A stretch of 64,000 bases of DNA, from positions 1 through 64,000 of the forward strand of contig NZ_JBASAD010000036.1 of NCBI RefSeq assembly GCF_049650445.1, in the 5' to 3' direction. Positions within the stretch are counted from its first letter, which is position 1. Every line of letters starts with the position of its first letter. Source of the DNA: Castellaniella sp049650445 (GTDB lineage Bacteria; Pseudomonadota; Gammaproteobacteria; Burkholderiales; Burkholderiaceae_B). Made by a program: the position numbers and the translations under genes. The notes beneath the pieces were generated by a model, which searched no databases, was not told the DNA's origin, and worked only from the letters and a program-made list of their open reading frames with translations. Of the stretch, positions 44,826 through 53,225 are shown one piece after another.

Positions 44826-46154
44826 TTACGCTGGTTTGCGCAGCAGCGCATAGTAGAAACCGTCGCCGTCGTCGGGCCCGCCGGGCAGGATGTGGCCGGG
44901 GGCCGGCAGCCGCTGCGCCTCGGGGTGCCGATCCATGAATGCCCGGACCTGCGACTCGCCTTCCTGGGGGAAGATCGAGCAGGTGGCGTACAGCAAGTGG
45001 CCGCCAGGGGTCAGCAGCGGCCACAGTGCGTCGGCGATGCGGGCTTGCAAGGCTGCCGTGCGCGCCAGATCGTCTGCGCGGCGCAGCCAGCGGATGTCCG
45101 GATGGCGGCGCACTACGCCCGACGCGGTGCAGGGCACATCGGCCAGGATGGCGTCGTAAGGCTGACCATCCCACCAGTCGGCGGGTCGGGCCGCGTCGGC
45201 GCAGCGCAGGGACACGTCGGCGGATTCCAGGCCCAGCCGCCGCAGATTGTCGCCCACGCGCTCCAGGCGTTGGGCATCGCTGTCCAGGGCCGTCAGGCGC
45301 AGCCTGTGGTGTTCCAGCAGATGGGCCGTCTTGCCGCCGGGTGCCGCGCAGGCGTCCAGCACCCGCATGTCGTCTTGCAGCGGCAGCAACCGGGCGGCCC
45401 GCTGGGCCGATGGGTCCTGTACCGACCACCAGCCCTCGGCGTAGCCGGGGATGTCGCGCACCGGTCGGGGCGCGTCCAGGATCAGTCCGTCTTCGCCCAC
45501 GGGGCGGGCGTCCAGGCCGGCTTCTCCCAGGCGTGCCCGCAGCGCGTCCCGGCCGATGCGCCGGACATTGGCGCGCAGGGCCATGGGCGGCGGCTGGTCG
45601 GCAGACGCCAGGATCGTCTGCCAGTCGTCCGGCCAGGCCTCGCGCACGGTGGCGATCCACCAGTCGGGATGGTTCCAGGCAGCTTCGGGCTGCTTGGCCA
45701 GCGCGGTGTGCAGCGCCGCGCGCTCGCGGCCGTAGCGGCGCAGCACGGCATTGATCAGGCCCTTGGCCGGCCGGGCACGGCGGTCGGCTGCTGCTGCCTC
45801 GACCAGTTGATGGACCAGCGTGTGTTCGTGGTAGATCGGCGTGCCGGGCGGCTGTTCAGCGCCTTCGGCCTGACGCAGGCTGGCTTCCAGCAGGCTCAGG
45901 CCCAGCAGGATCAGGGCCTCGACCAGGCGTTCCGGCGGGCGGCGTGGCACCAGCCGTTCGCATGCGGCGCGGGCATGGCCCAGCCGGCGCATGGCGTGGA
46001 AGGACAGGGCCTGGGCGGCAGGGCGCAGCGTGGCGGGGGTTGCTTCCAGCGCCTCCGACAGGGACTGGCCGCCCAGCACCGCCCGGATGGCGCGGGCGGC
46101 AGCTAGCAACTGGTCGGACAGGGCAGTGGAGTGTGGCGATTCCGGCACGAACAA
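44826..46154 (-). CDS. rsmB: 16S rRNA m5C967 methyltransferase RsmB
   Basis: 442 residues. An N-terminal NusB-like RNA-binding domain (to about residue 150) is followed by a SAM domain with LDACAAPGGKTAHLLE, the DVPCTASGVVRRHPDI catalytic/general motif, and ATCSIFPQE with the nucleophilic cysteine. It methylates C967 of 16S rRNA. It precedes the DUF4390-ntrY-ntrX genes on the same strand. Confidence 0.96.
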   Translation of the reverse strand: MFVPESPHSTALSDQLLAAARAIRAVLGGQSLSEALEATPATLRPAAQALSFHAMRRLGHARAACERLVPRRPPERLVEALILLGLSLLEASLRQAEGAEQPPGTPIYHEHTLVHQLVEAAAADRRARPAKGLINAVLRRYGRERAALHTALAKQPEAAWNHPDWWIATVREAWPDDWQTILASADQPPPMALRANVRRIGRDALRARLGEAGLDARPVGEDGLILDAPRPVRDIPGYAEGWWSVQDPSAQRAARLLPLQDDMRVLDACAAPGGKTAHLLEHHRLRLTALDSDAQRLERVGDNLRRLGLESADVSLRCADAARPADWWDGQPYDAILADVPCTASGVVRRHPDIRWLRRADDLARTAALQARIADALWPLLTPGGHLLYATCSIFPQEGESQVRAFMDRHPEAQRLPAPGHILPGGPDDGDGFYYALLRKPA

Positions 46155-46226
46155 GATCCAGAATGAAGGATTGGGAGGTGGATTTCGGGGACTTTAGCAC
46201 CGATTGGCTAAAATCAAGGGTTACGG

Positions 46227-46356
46227 AACCTCTGAACAAGTCCTCGCGCCGTGTCCGGACTCATCCTCGCCATCGCTACGGCTATGGCTGCGGTTCGCGC
46301 CTTGCATCCCATCCCGACCCATAGCGCCCGCTTTCCGCTCGACTTATTCAGAGGTT
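46227..46356. mobile_element. 130-bp element with 16-bp terminal inverted repeats (MITE-like)
   Basis: AACCTCTGAACAAGTC at 46227-46242 is repeated in inverse orientation at 46341-46356 with one mismatch. An inner GCTATGG/CCATAGC pair lies within. There is no coding capacity. It fills the divergent gap between rsmB and rimO, downstream of a TAAAAT box at 46209-46214 that may start rimO. The ends recall IS5-type insertion-sequence termini, which suggests a non-autonomous derivative. I see no target duplication. Confidence 0.6.
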
Positions 46357-46387
46357 TCTTCCCTGTCGCATTCCTCCGAGTATTCCC

Positions 46388-47710
46388 ATGAGCCAATCCC
46401 CCCGTGTCGGTTTCGTCAGTCTTGGTTGCCCCAAGGCCCTGGTCGATTCCGAGCGTATCCTGACCCAGTTGCGCACCGACGGCTACACCATCAGCCCCGA
46501 CTACGAGGGCGCCGACGTCGTCGTGGTGAACACCTGTGGCTTCATCGACAGCGCCAAGGCCGAGTCCCTGGACGCCATCGGCGAGGCCATCACGGAAAAC
46601 GGCAAGGTCATCGTCACCGGCTGCCTGGGCGTCGAAGCCGACATGATCCGCGACGTGCATCCGGCGGTGCTGGCCGTCACCGGCCCGCAGCAGTACGAGC
46701 AGGTGGTGCGCGCCGTGCACGAGGCTGCGCCGCACGAACGCTCGCACGATCCCTACGTGGATCTGGTGCCGCCCCAGGGCATCCGCCTGACGCCGCGCCA
46801 CTATGCTTATCTGAAGATTTCCGAAGGCTGCAACCATAACTGCAGTTTCTGCATCATCCCGTCCATGCGCGGGCGGCTGGTCAGTCGTCCGATCGGCGAC
46901 GTGCTGGGCGAGGCCCGCCGCCTGGTCGATGCGGGGGTGAAGGAACTGCTGGTGATCTCCCAGGACACCAGCGCCTACGGGGTGGACGTCAAATATCGCA
47001 CCGGTTTCTGGGATGGCCGTCCAGTCAAGACGCAACTGACCGCGCTGGCGAATGCGCTGGGTGAATTTGGCGTCTGGGTGCGTATGCACTACGTGTACCC
47101 CTATCCCCACGTGGATGAGCTGATCCCCCTGATGGCCGAAGGTCGCATCCTGCCGTATCTGGACATCCCCTTCCAGCACGCCAGCCCGCGCATCCTGAAA
47201 GCCATGAAGCGCCCCGCCTTCGAGGACCGCACCCTGGCCCGCATCCGCCAATGGCGCGAGGCCTGTCCGGACCTGACGCTGCGCTCCACCTTCATCGTCG
47301 GCTTCCCCGGCGAAACGGAGGAAGACTTCCAGTACCTGCTGGACTGGATGACGGAAGCCCAGCTCGACCGTGTCGGCTGTTTCCAGTATTCCCCGGTCGA
47401 AGGCGCGCGCGCCAACGAACTGGCCGACCCTGTGCCCGACGAGGTCAAGGCCGAGCGCTGGGAACGTTTCATGGCGCATCAGCAGGCGATTTCCACGCAG
47501 CGCCTGGCGGCCAAGGTCGGCCGCACCTTGACGGTGCTGGTGGATGAGGTCGATGCCGAAGGCGGCGCCACTGCGCGCTCCATGGCCGACGCCCCCGAAA
47601 TCGACGGCAGCGTGCTGCTGCGCGATGCCGCCGGCCATGCCTCGGGCGACCTGATCCAGGTCCGCATCGAGGACGCGGATGAGTACGATCTGTACGGCGT
47701 GCCGGTCTGA
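46388..47710 (+). CDS. rimO: Ribosomal protein S12 methylthiotransferase RimO
   Basis: 440 residues. The N-terminal UPF0004 domain (VSLGCPKALVDSE, NTCGFIDSAK, TGCLG) holds the first [4Fe-4S] cluster; CNHNCSFC is the radical-SAM cluster; a TRAM domain closes the protein. SLGCPKALVDSE separates it from MiaB. It adds a methylthio group to the S12 aspartate. A small inverted-repeat element lies in its 5' region. Confidence 0.97.
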   Translation: MSQSPRVGFVSLGCPKALVDSERILTQLRTDGYTISPDYEGADVVVVNTCGFIDSAKAESLDAIGEAITENGKVIVTGCLGVEADMIRDVHPAVLAVTGPQQYEQVVRAVHEAAPHERSHDPYVDLVPPQGIRLTPRHYAYLKISEGCNHNCSFCIIPSMRGRLVSRPIGDVLGEARRLVDAGVKELLVISQDTSAYGVDVKYRTGFWDGRPVKTQLTALANALGEFGVWVRMHYVYPYPHVDELIPLMAEGRILPYLDIPFQHASPRILKAMKRPAFEDRTLARIRQWREACPDLTLRSTFIVGFPGETEEDFQYLLDWMTEAQLDRVGCFQYSPVEGARANELADPVPDEVKAERWERFMAHQQAISTQRLAAKVGRTLTVLVDEVDAEGGATARSMADAPEIDGSVLLRDAAGHASGDLIQVRIEDADEYDLYGVPV

Positions 47711-47744
47711 GCCAGGTCTGGCCTGACGGCCGATGGGGGCGGGG

Positions 47745-48701
47745 CTAGTCCTCGCCCTCCGGTTTGCGCGGCACCACGCGCGGGGGCGGCTTGCCTGCTT
47801 CCAGAGGCTGGGCGCGCTTGAACGTGGTCACGGGCAGGTCGCCGAACACGCCGCGCCGCGCGGGGACGCGCCAGGCGTGGCCGTAGGCGACTTCCAGGCT
47901 GAGATGAATCGTGCCGTCGACGTGGCGGCGGCGTTCCAGTGCATGGATCAGGCGTTCGCGCCAGGCTCGGCCTGGCAGGCCCCGCCGGCGTTCGGGGTGA
48001 GGGTTGCCGCCCAGGACGTGCACGTCTTCCAGCAGTTTGTCGGCCGTCTTGTAGGTCAGGGTGATGGTTTCCTGATCCATGACGGGATCGGCGAAGCCGA
48101 CCTGCAGCATCAGATCACCGAAATCGTGCATGTCCACGAATTCCATGGGGCGCGTATCCGGATCGGCCTCGGCCAGGGCCTCGCGCAGCTCGCGGAAGGT
48201 GCCGGGCCCCAGGCTGGAATACATCGCCAGGGCGTCGTTGCGCAGGATGCGGCGCCATTCCTGCAGCACCAGATGGGGTTCCGGGTGCCAGTGCAGCGCC
48301 AGATTCGACCAGACCAGATCCAGGCTTTCGTCCGGCAGGCCGGTTTCGGCCAGGTCCGCCTGCCGGAAATCGACGGCCGGCGTGGGCTTGTTGCGTAGCC
48401 GATGCCAGAAGCCGGGTTTGGCCGCGTAGCGTTCGCGCGCCGTGTCCAGCAGCGCGCCACAGGCGTCCAGGCCGGTGTAATGCTGGTCGGGGTAGCGGGC
48501 GCGCAGCGGGTCCAGCGCGTGGGCGGCACCGCAGCCCGCATCCAGAATGTCGCGCGGGGCGATGCGGATGTAGCTCAGGCGGCGCAGCATGCGCTGGGCG
48601 ATTTCACCGTACAGGAATTGTGGGGCGTCCAGGGGCGCGCGCCGGGCAAACTGGCGCGCCACGGCCTGGGAGTCGATGGGCAGACGGGGAAGCTGTGGCA
48701 T
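47745..48701 (-). CDS. bioC: Malonyl-ACP O-methyltransferase (BioC-like)
   Basis: 318 residues. VARQFARRAPLDAPQFLYGEIAQRM contains the BioC-type opening (QFARRA), LDAGCGAAHAL is the SAM loop, and WSNLALHWHPEPH the conserved middle block. It methylates malonyl-ACP to start pimelate synthesis for biotin. At 318 residues it exceeds E. coli BioC (~250) by a C-terminal ~60-residue basic tail. No other bio genes are present, so another class I methyltransferase role is possible. Confidence 0.85.
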   Translation of the reverse strand: MPQLPRLPIDSQAVARQFARRAPLDAPQFLYGEIAQRMLRRLSYIRIAPRDILDAGCGAAHALDPLRARYPDQHYTGLDACGALLDTARERYAAKPGFWHRLRNKPTPAVDFRQADLAETGLPDESLDLVWSNLALHWHPEPHLVLQEWRRILRNDALAMYSSLGPGTFRELREALAEADPDTRPMEFVDMHDFGDLMLQVGFADPVMDQETITLTYKTADKLLEDVHVLGGNPHPERRRGLPGRAWRERLIHALERRRHVDGTIHLSLEVAYGHAWRVPARRGVFGDLPVTTFKRAQPLEAGKPPPRVVPRKPEGED

Positions 48702-48775
48702 AAACGATCAAGACCGGCTCCGGAGCGGCCCGAAGCGTGCTGTGATGGAGGTTTCCTGCGGAGGGACATGCCATT

Positions 48776-49522
48776 ATGCTGCATCTGCCGATGGACCGCT
48801 GGCGTGACTGGATTCCGTCTGATTGCCCGGGCTGCGGCCGGCGCGTGGGCTGCCAGGGCTTGTGCCCCGATTGCCTGACGTGCCTGCGGCCGGACGCGGC
48901 GCGGCCGCGCTGCCGGCGTTGCGCGCATCCGCTGAACGATGCCGGCCATTGTCCGGACTGCGGTCCCGGGACGCCTGCCTACGATCGCGTGGTGGCCGCG
49001 TTCGACTATGCCGGCTTGGGCAGGGACCTGGTCCGGAATTACAAGATCCGCTGCCGCCTGTCCCTGGCGCGCTTGCTGGCGGACTTGCTGGCGCAGTCGG
49101 TGCGCGCCGCCGGGTCGGTGGATGGGCCGGACTGGATCGTCCCGGTACCGGCCCGGCGCGCGGCGCTGCATCAGCGTGGTTTCAGCCCGCCCGCCGAGGT
49201 GGCCCGTCTGCTGGCCCGGCAGTTGGGGCTGCGCCATCGCCTGGACGGGGTGCGGCGGCTGCGTGAAGGCGATCGGCAGGTCGGACGGGACCGCGTGCGG
49301 CGATTGCAGGCGCAGACGGGCGCTTTTGCGTGCGGTGTCGCGGGCAGTTTGGCCGGTCAGCGGATCGCGGTGGTGGACGACGTGCTGACCACAGGCGCCA
49401 CGCTGCAGGCGGTGGCGCGGGTATTGAAAGAGGCCGGCGCCGCGCGGGTCGAAGGCTGGGTGCTGGCCCGCGCCGTGGATCACCGTGCCTGCGATTCGTC
49501 CGGCGGCCGGGTCTTACAATAG
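48776..49522 (+). CDS. comF: ComF-family phosphoribosyltransferase-like protein
   Basis: 248 residues. N-terminal zinc-finger cysteines (CPGCGRRVGC, CPDC, CRRC, CPDC) are followed by a PRTase domain with VPVPARRAALHQRGF and the PRPP loop VVDDVLTTGATL. Members support DNA uptake or, as GntX, other roles. Divergent from bioC by 74 bp, an arrangement seen in many Proteobacteria. An ATG at 48791 is an alternative start. Confidence 0.92.
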   Translation: MLHLPMDRWRDWIPSDCPGCGRRVGCQGLCPDCLTCLRPDAARPRCRRCAHPLNDAGHCPDCGPGTPAYDRVVAAFDYAGLGRDLVRNYKIRCRLSLARLLADLLAQSVRAAGSVDGPDWIVPVPARRAALHQRGFSPPAEVARLLARQLGLRHRLDGVRRLREGDRQVGRDRVRRLQAQTGAFACGVAGSLAGQRIAVVDDVLTTGATLQAVARVLKEAGAARVEGWVLARAVDHRACDSSGGRVLQ

Positions 49523-49554
49523 GGCCCGCCGACCGGCCTTTCTGATCCCGCTCC

Positions 49555-50025
49555 ATGTTCCACATCGTCCTCGTCGAACCCGAAATCCCCCCCAATACGG
49601 GTAATGTGATCCGCCTGGCGGCCAATACCGGCGCCTTTCTGCACCTGGTGCGGCCGCTGGGCTTCACCCTGGATGACGCACGCATGCGGCGTGCGGGGCT
49701 GGATTACCACGAGTGGGCGCGCATGCGGGTGCATGACGGATTGGGCGAGGCGCTGGCGGCGATCGGCGGGGATGCGTCGCGGCGCTTTGCCCTGACCACA
49801 CGCGGCTCGTCGTTGATCGGCGGACAGGCGTTCCAGCCGGGAGACGTGTTCGTGTTCGGTCGGGAAACGGCCGGCCTGTCGGCCGAGCAGTTGGCCTGCT
49901 TTCCCGCGGCGCAACGCATCCGCCTGCCGATGCGGCCGGAACAGCGCAGCCTGAACCTGTCCAACGCCGTGGCGGTCACGGTTTTCGAGGCCTGGCGGCA
50001 GACCGGCTACGTGGGCGGGATTTAG
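49555..50025 (+). CDS. trmL: tRNA (cytidine(34)-2'-O)-methyltransferase TrmL
   Basis: 156 residues, SPOUT fold. PEIPPNTGNVIRLAANTGA, FGRETAGL and MRPEQRSLNLSNAVAV (knot and SAM site) are diagnostic of TrmL/YibK. It methylates the wobble ribose of tRNA-Leu isoacceptors. It follows comF by 32 bp and its stop abuts the stop of convergent gpsA. Confidence 0.96.
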   Translation: MFHIVLVEPEIPPNTGNVIRLAANTGAFLHLVRPLGFTLDDARMRRAGLDYHEWARMRVHDGLGEALAAIGGDASRRFALTTRGSSLIGGQAFQPGDVFVFGRETAGLSAEQLACFPAAQRIRLPMRPEQRSLNLSNAVAVTVFEAWRQTGYVGGI

Positions 50026-51066
50026 TTACTCGTCGCGCGGATCGCGCGCCAGCAACGCAGCGACGGCCTGAGGCGGAGCCACACCGTCGAACAGCACGCC
50101 GCAGACGGCGTCGGTGATGGGCAGGTCCAGTCCGTGTCGTTGGCCCAGGACCAGGGCTGCGCGTGCGCAGCGCACCCCTTCGGCGGTCATGCCGCCTGCC
50201 AGGATGTCGTCCAATGTGCGGCCCTGGCCGATGGCGATGCCGACCTGGCGGTTGCGGGACAGTTCGCCGGTGGCAGTCAGGACCAGATCACCCAGCCCCG
50301 TCAGGCCGGTGAACGTGTCCGCCTGGCCGCCCAGGGCGACGCCCAGGCGCTGGATTTCCGCCAGGCCGCGCGTGATCAGGGCGGCGCGGGCATTGGTGCC
50401 CAGCCGCAGACCGTCGCTGATGCCGCAGGCGATGGCCATGACGTTTTTCAGTGCGCCGCCGACTTCCACCCCCATGACGTCGCGGGTGCCGTAGATGCGC
50501 GCCCGGGTGCCGTGGAAGGCTGCCTGGGCGGCGCGGCCGGTGCCCGGGTCGCGGCCGGCGACCGTCAGGGCGACCGGCAGGCCTTGGGCCACTTCGCGGG
50601 CGAAGGAGGGGCCGGACAGCACGCCCGTGTGCACCCCGGCGATGCCGGTCAGCGCCCGGGCGACGATCTGGTGCGGCCATTCGTAGGTGTCGGGACTGAT
50701 GCCCTTGCACGTCCACAGGAGGTGGACCGGCGGGGTGTCAGGGGTGCGGGCCGGCAGCGCGGCCGCAATGCGTTGGCAGACCTCGGCCAGGCCCGCCATG
50801 GGCACGCCCAGCACGATCAGCCGTTCGGTCGGATCGGAGCCGTCCAGCACGTGCGCCAGTGCAGCGTCGAAATCGTCCGTCGCCCGCAGGGCGGGCGGCA
50901 GGGCGATGTCGGGTAGGTGGCGCGGATTGAGGTGTTGCTGGTCAATGGCCCGCGCCTGTTCGGGATCACGGGCCCAGATCAGGGCGTCGGAGCGGGCGCT
51001 GGCCAGGGCCGCCAGGGCGGTGCCCCAACTGCCCGCCCCCAGGACGCAAAGCCGGACCGGCGCCAT
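50026..51066 (-). CDS. gpsA: Glycerol-3-phosphate dehydrogenase [NAD(P)+]
   Basis: 346 residues. VLGAGSWGTALA is the NAD(P) loop; SGPSFAREVAQGLP, GGALKNVMAIACGISDGL with the catalytic lysine, and TGLGDLVLT complete the family pattern. It makes sn-glycerol-3-phosphate for phospholipids. It closes the run yibN-like/grxC/secB/gpsA, an order shared with E. coli. Confidence 0.97.
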   Translation of the reverse strand: MAPVRLCVLGAGSWGTALAALASARSDALIWARDPEQARAIDQQHLNPRHLPDIALPPALRATDDFDAALAHVLDGSDPTERLIVLGVPMAGLAEVCQRIAAALPARTPDTPPVHLLWTCKGISPDTYEWPHQIVARALTGIAGVHTGVLSGPSFAREVAQGLPVALTVAGRDPGTGRAAQAAFHGTRARIYGTRDVMGVEVGGALKNVMAIACGISDGLRLGTNARAALITRGLAEIQRLGVALGGQADTFTGLTGLGDLVLTATGELSRNRQVGIAIGQGRTLDDILAGGMTAEGVRCARAALVLGQRHGLDLPITDAVCGVLFDGVAPPQAVAALLARDPRDE

Positions 51067-51085
51067 GGCGTGCAGGCCCCGTCGA

Positions 51086-51592
51086 TCAGTTGCGTGCGCC
51101 GGGGGGCAGGATCAGGCCGGAGTCCTCGCCCGGAGCCGAGGCACCCGCCTGCTGCGCCAGCCGCTGCTCGTACAGTGCCTGGAAATTCATTTCGCTGAGG
51201 TGCAGCGGCGGCATCGAGGTACGGGTGATGGCGTCGGCGACGTTGGCGCGCAGATAGGGATAGAGCATGGTCGGGCAGACGATGCCCAGCAGCGGATCGA
51301 GCTGTTCGGCCGGGATGTTGGCGGCCTCGAAGATGCCGGCCTGGCAGAGTTCGACCAGATACAGGACCTTGTCGCCGATGCGCGTGGTCACCGTGGCGGT
51401 CACCGAGGATTCGAACACGGTTTCCGCCAGTTGCCGGCCACCGACCTGGATGGAGACCTCGACGGTCGGGCCTTCCTGTTCGAGGAAGATTTCCGGGGCG
51501 TTGGGCATTTCCAGCGACAGATCCTTCACATAGGTGCGCTGCAGGCCGAAGCTGGGGGACTGGTCGTTCTGGGTTTGGTTTTCGTCGGACAT
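51086..51592 (-). CDS. secB: Protein-export chaperone SecB
   Basis: 168 residues. QRTYVKDLSLEMPNAP, the conserved LCQAGIF and the LLGIVCPTMLYPYLRANVADAI block are SecB. It keeps preproteins unfolded and hands them to SecA. Starts 19 bp upstream of gpsA's start side, 48 bp after grxC. Confidence 0.97.
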   Translation of the reverse strand: MSDENQTQNDQSPSFGLQRTYVKDLSLEMPNAPEIFLEQEGPTVEVSIQVGGRQLAETVFESSVTATVTTRIGDKVLYLVELCQAGIFEAANIPAEQLDPLLGIVCPTMLYPYLRANVADAITRTSMPPLHLSEMNFQALYEQRLAQQAGASAPGEDSGLILPPGARN

Positions 51593-51640
51593 GAGAGGTT
51601 CCGGTGAGTAGGGTGGGGAGGCGGCCGGGACTGGCCGGTG

Positions 51641-51898
51641 TCAGGCTTGCAGCAGGGGCAGCAGGCCGGCGGCGCGGTCCAGGGCTGAAAGGTCGTCGAA
51701 GCCGCCGATGTGGCGCTCGTCGATGTAGATCTGCGGTACGGTGCGGCGACCCGTGCGTTCCATCATGGCCGTGCGCTGCTCGGGATCGCGGTCGATGAAG
51801 ATCTTGTTGATCTCGGTCACGCCGCGCTGCTTGAGCAGCATTTCGGCACGTGTGCAATAGGGGCACACAGAGGTGCAATACATGGTGATTTGAGCCAT
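51641..51898 (-). CDS. grxC: Glutaredoxin 3
   Basis: 85 residues, dithiol glutaredoxin. The CPYC active site is at residues 12-15, with TVPQIYIDERHIGGFDDL as the glutathione-binding end. It reduces disulfides and mixed thiols in the cytosol. It lies 16 bp downstream of the rhodanese-like gene and upstream of secB. Confidence 0.96.
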   Translation of the reverse strand: MAQITMYCTSVCPYCTRAEMLLKQRGVTEINKIFIDRDPEQRTAMMERTGRRTVPQIYIDERHIGGFDDLSALDRAAGLLPLLQA

Positions 51899-51914
51899 GG
51901 CGGATGGGTTCCGG

Positions 51915-52325
51915 TCAGGATTTTTTCAGAGGCAGGCCGCCTTCGGTCCAGGCATTCAGCCCGCCGTCGAGGCAGGATACCCGATCGAAGCCCTGCTTGC
52001 GCAACTGGGCGACGGCCTTGGTGGCGTCGCGCCCGTGGGCGTCGACCAGCACGATGGGCTTGTCCTTGGGCAGGCTGTTGATGTGCGATTCCAGCGTGTC
52101 CAGGGGGATGTTGCGGGCCTGGGGGATGGCGCCGGTCTTGAACTGATCGGCAGGACGCACGTCCACGAACTGGCCATGTTCCTGGTTGACCTGGCGGATG
52201 GCTTCGGCCAGGGCGACGCGTCCGGTCGAGCGGCCTTTGGACAGGCTGGGCCATAGCAGCAGGCCTCCGGAAGCCAGGGCGATGAGCAGAATCCAGAGGT
52301 TGTTCTGGCTGAGTAAGAAGTCCAC
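51915..52325 (-). CDS. Membrane-anchored rhodanese-like protein (YibN type) without catalytic Cys
   Basis: 136 residues. One N-terminal membrane helix (residues 8-25) anchors a rhodanese fold (VDVRPADQFKTGAIPQARNIP, CLDGGLNAWTEGGLP). The active-site loop reads VDAHGRDA, with Asp where the sulfur-carrying Cys belongs. E. coli YibN, at the same place next to grxC and secB, also lacks it, so this is a conserved non-catalytic form rather than decay. Probably a membrane factor linked to protein export or lipid metabolism. Confidence 0.9.
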   Translation of the reverse strand: MDFLLSQNNLWILLIALASGGLLLWPSLSKGRSTGRVALAEAIRQVNQEHGQFVDVRPADQFKTGAIPQARNIPLDTLESHINSLPKDKPIVLVDAHGRDATKAVAQLRKQGFDRVSCLDGGLNAWTEGGLPLKKS

Positions 52326-52446
52326 GGCGGTTCCTGTAACGGTGTGACGGCTAGCGTTTTTGCCCGGGATTGGCCCATCGGCAAAAAATCAATGCTCGGG
52401 GATTATAAAATGGTCGGCAGTTTTGGACTTTACAGGCTTGCGGATC

Positions 52447-53199
52447 ATGCACAAACTGGTACTCATGCGCCATGGCGAAAGCCAATGGAATCTCGAAAAC
52501 CGCTTCACCGGCTGGACCGACGTGGACCTCACCGACACCGGCCGCGAACAGGCGCGCAGGGCGGGAGAACTGCTGCGCGAGCAGGGTTATGAGTTCGATC
52601 TGGCCTATGCTTCGGTCCTCAAGCGCGCGATCCGCACCTTGTGGATCGCGCTGGACGCCATGGATGCCATGCATACCCCCATCGGCCTGCACTGGCGGCT
52701 GAACGAGCGCCACTACGGGGCCTTGCAGGGCCTGAACAAGGCCGAAACAGCCGCCCGCTACGGCGAAGCCCAGGTGCTGCAATGGCGCCGCGCCTACGCA
52801 ATCGCCCCCGACGCCCTGGCCGAGGACGATCCGCGCCATCCGCGCTTCGATACCCGCTACCGTCGCGTGCCGGCCGGCGAACTGCCGGCCACGGAATGCC
52901 TGCGCGACACGGTGGACCGCGTCGTCCCTTTCTGGAATGAGTCCATCGCGCCCGCCATCCGCTCCGGGCGGCGGGTGCTGGTCTCGGCCCACGGCAACAG
53001 CCTGCGCGCCCTGATCAAGCATCTGGACGGCATTTCGGACGAGGACATCATCGCCCTGAACATCCCGACCGGTCAGCCGCTGGTGTACGAGCTGGACGAC
53101 GATCTGCGTCCCCTGCGCCACTATTACCTGGGCGACGAGGAACAGATCCGCGCCGCCATGCAGGCGGTCGCCAACCAGGGCAAGGCGAAGGCGGTCTGA
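52447..53199 (+). CDS. gpmA: 2,3-bisphosphoglycerate-dependent phosphoglycerate mutase
   Basis: 250 residues. LVLMRHGESQWNLENRFTGWTDVDL has the phospho-histidine (RHGES), and YASVLKRAIRT, WRLNERHYGALQGLNK and SAHGNSLRALIKHLD the rest of the site. It interconverts 3- and 2-phosphoglycerate. The start at 52447 fits the domain; a TATAAA at 52404-52409 may be its -10. E. coli has the unrelated gpmM at this spot next to envC. Confidence 0.97.
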   Translation: MHKLVLMRHGESQWNLENRFTGWTDVDLTDTGREQARRAGELLREQGYEFDLAYASVLKRAIRTLWIALDAMDAMHTPIGLHWRLNERHYGALQGLNKAETAARYGEAQVLQWRRAYAIAPDALAEDDPRHPRFDTRYRRVPAGELPATECLRDTVDRVVPFWNESIAPAIRSGRRVLVSAHGNSLRALIKHLDGISDEDIIALNIPTGQPLVYELDDDLRPLRHYYLGDEEQIRAAMQAVANQGKAKAV

Positions 53200-53225
53200 C
53201 GATTCGACCAGTTCCGGGCCTGAAC

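Noticed and set aside
46227..46356. Target-site duplication around the inverted-repeat element
   Set aside because: Flanking bases do not match at 2-9 bp, so insertion cannot be proven this way.
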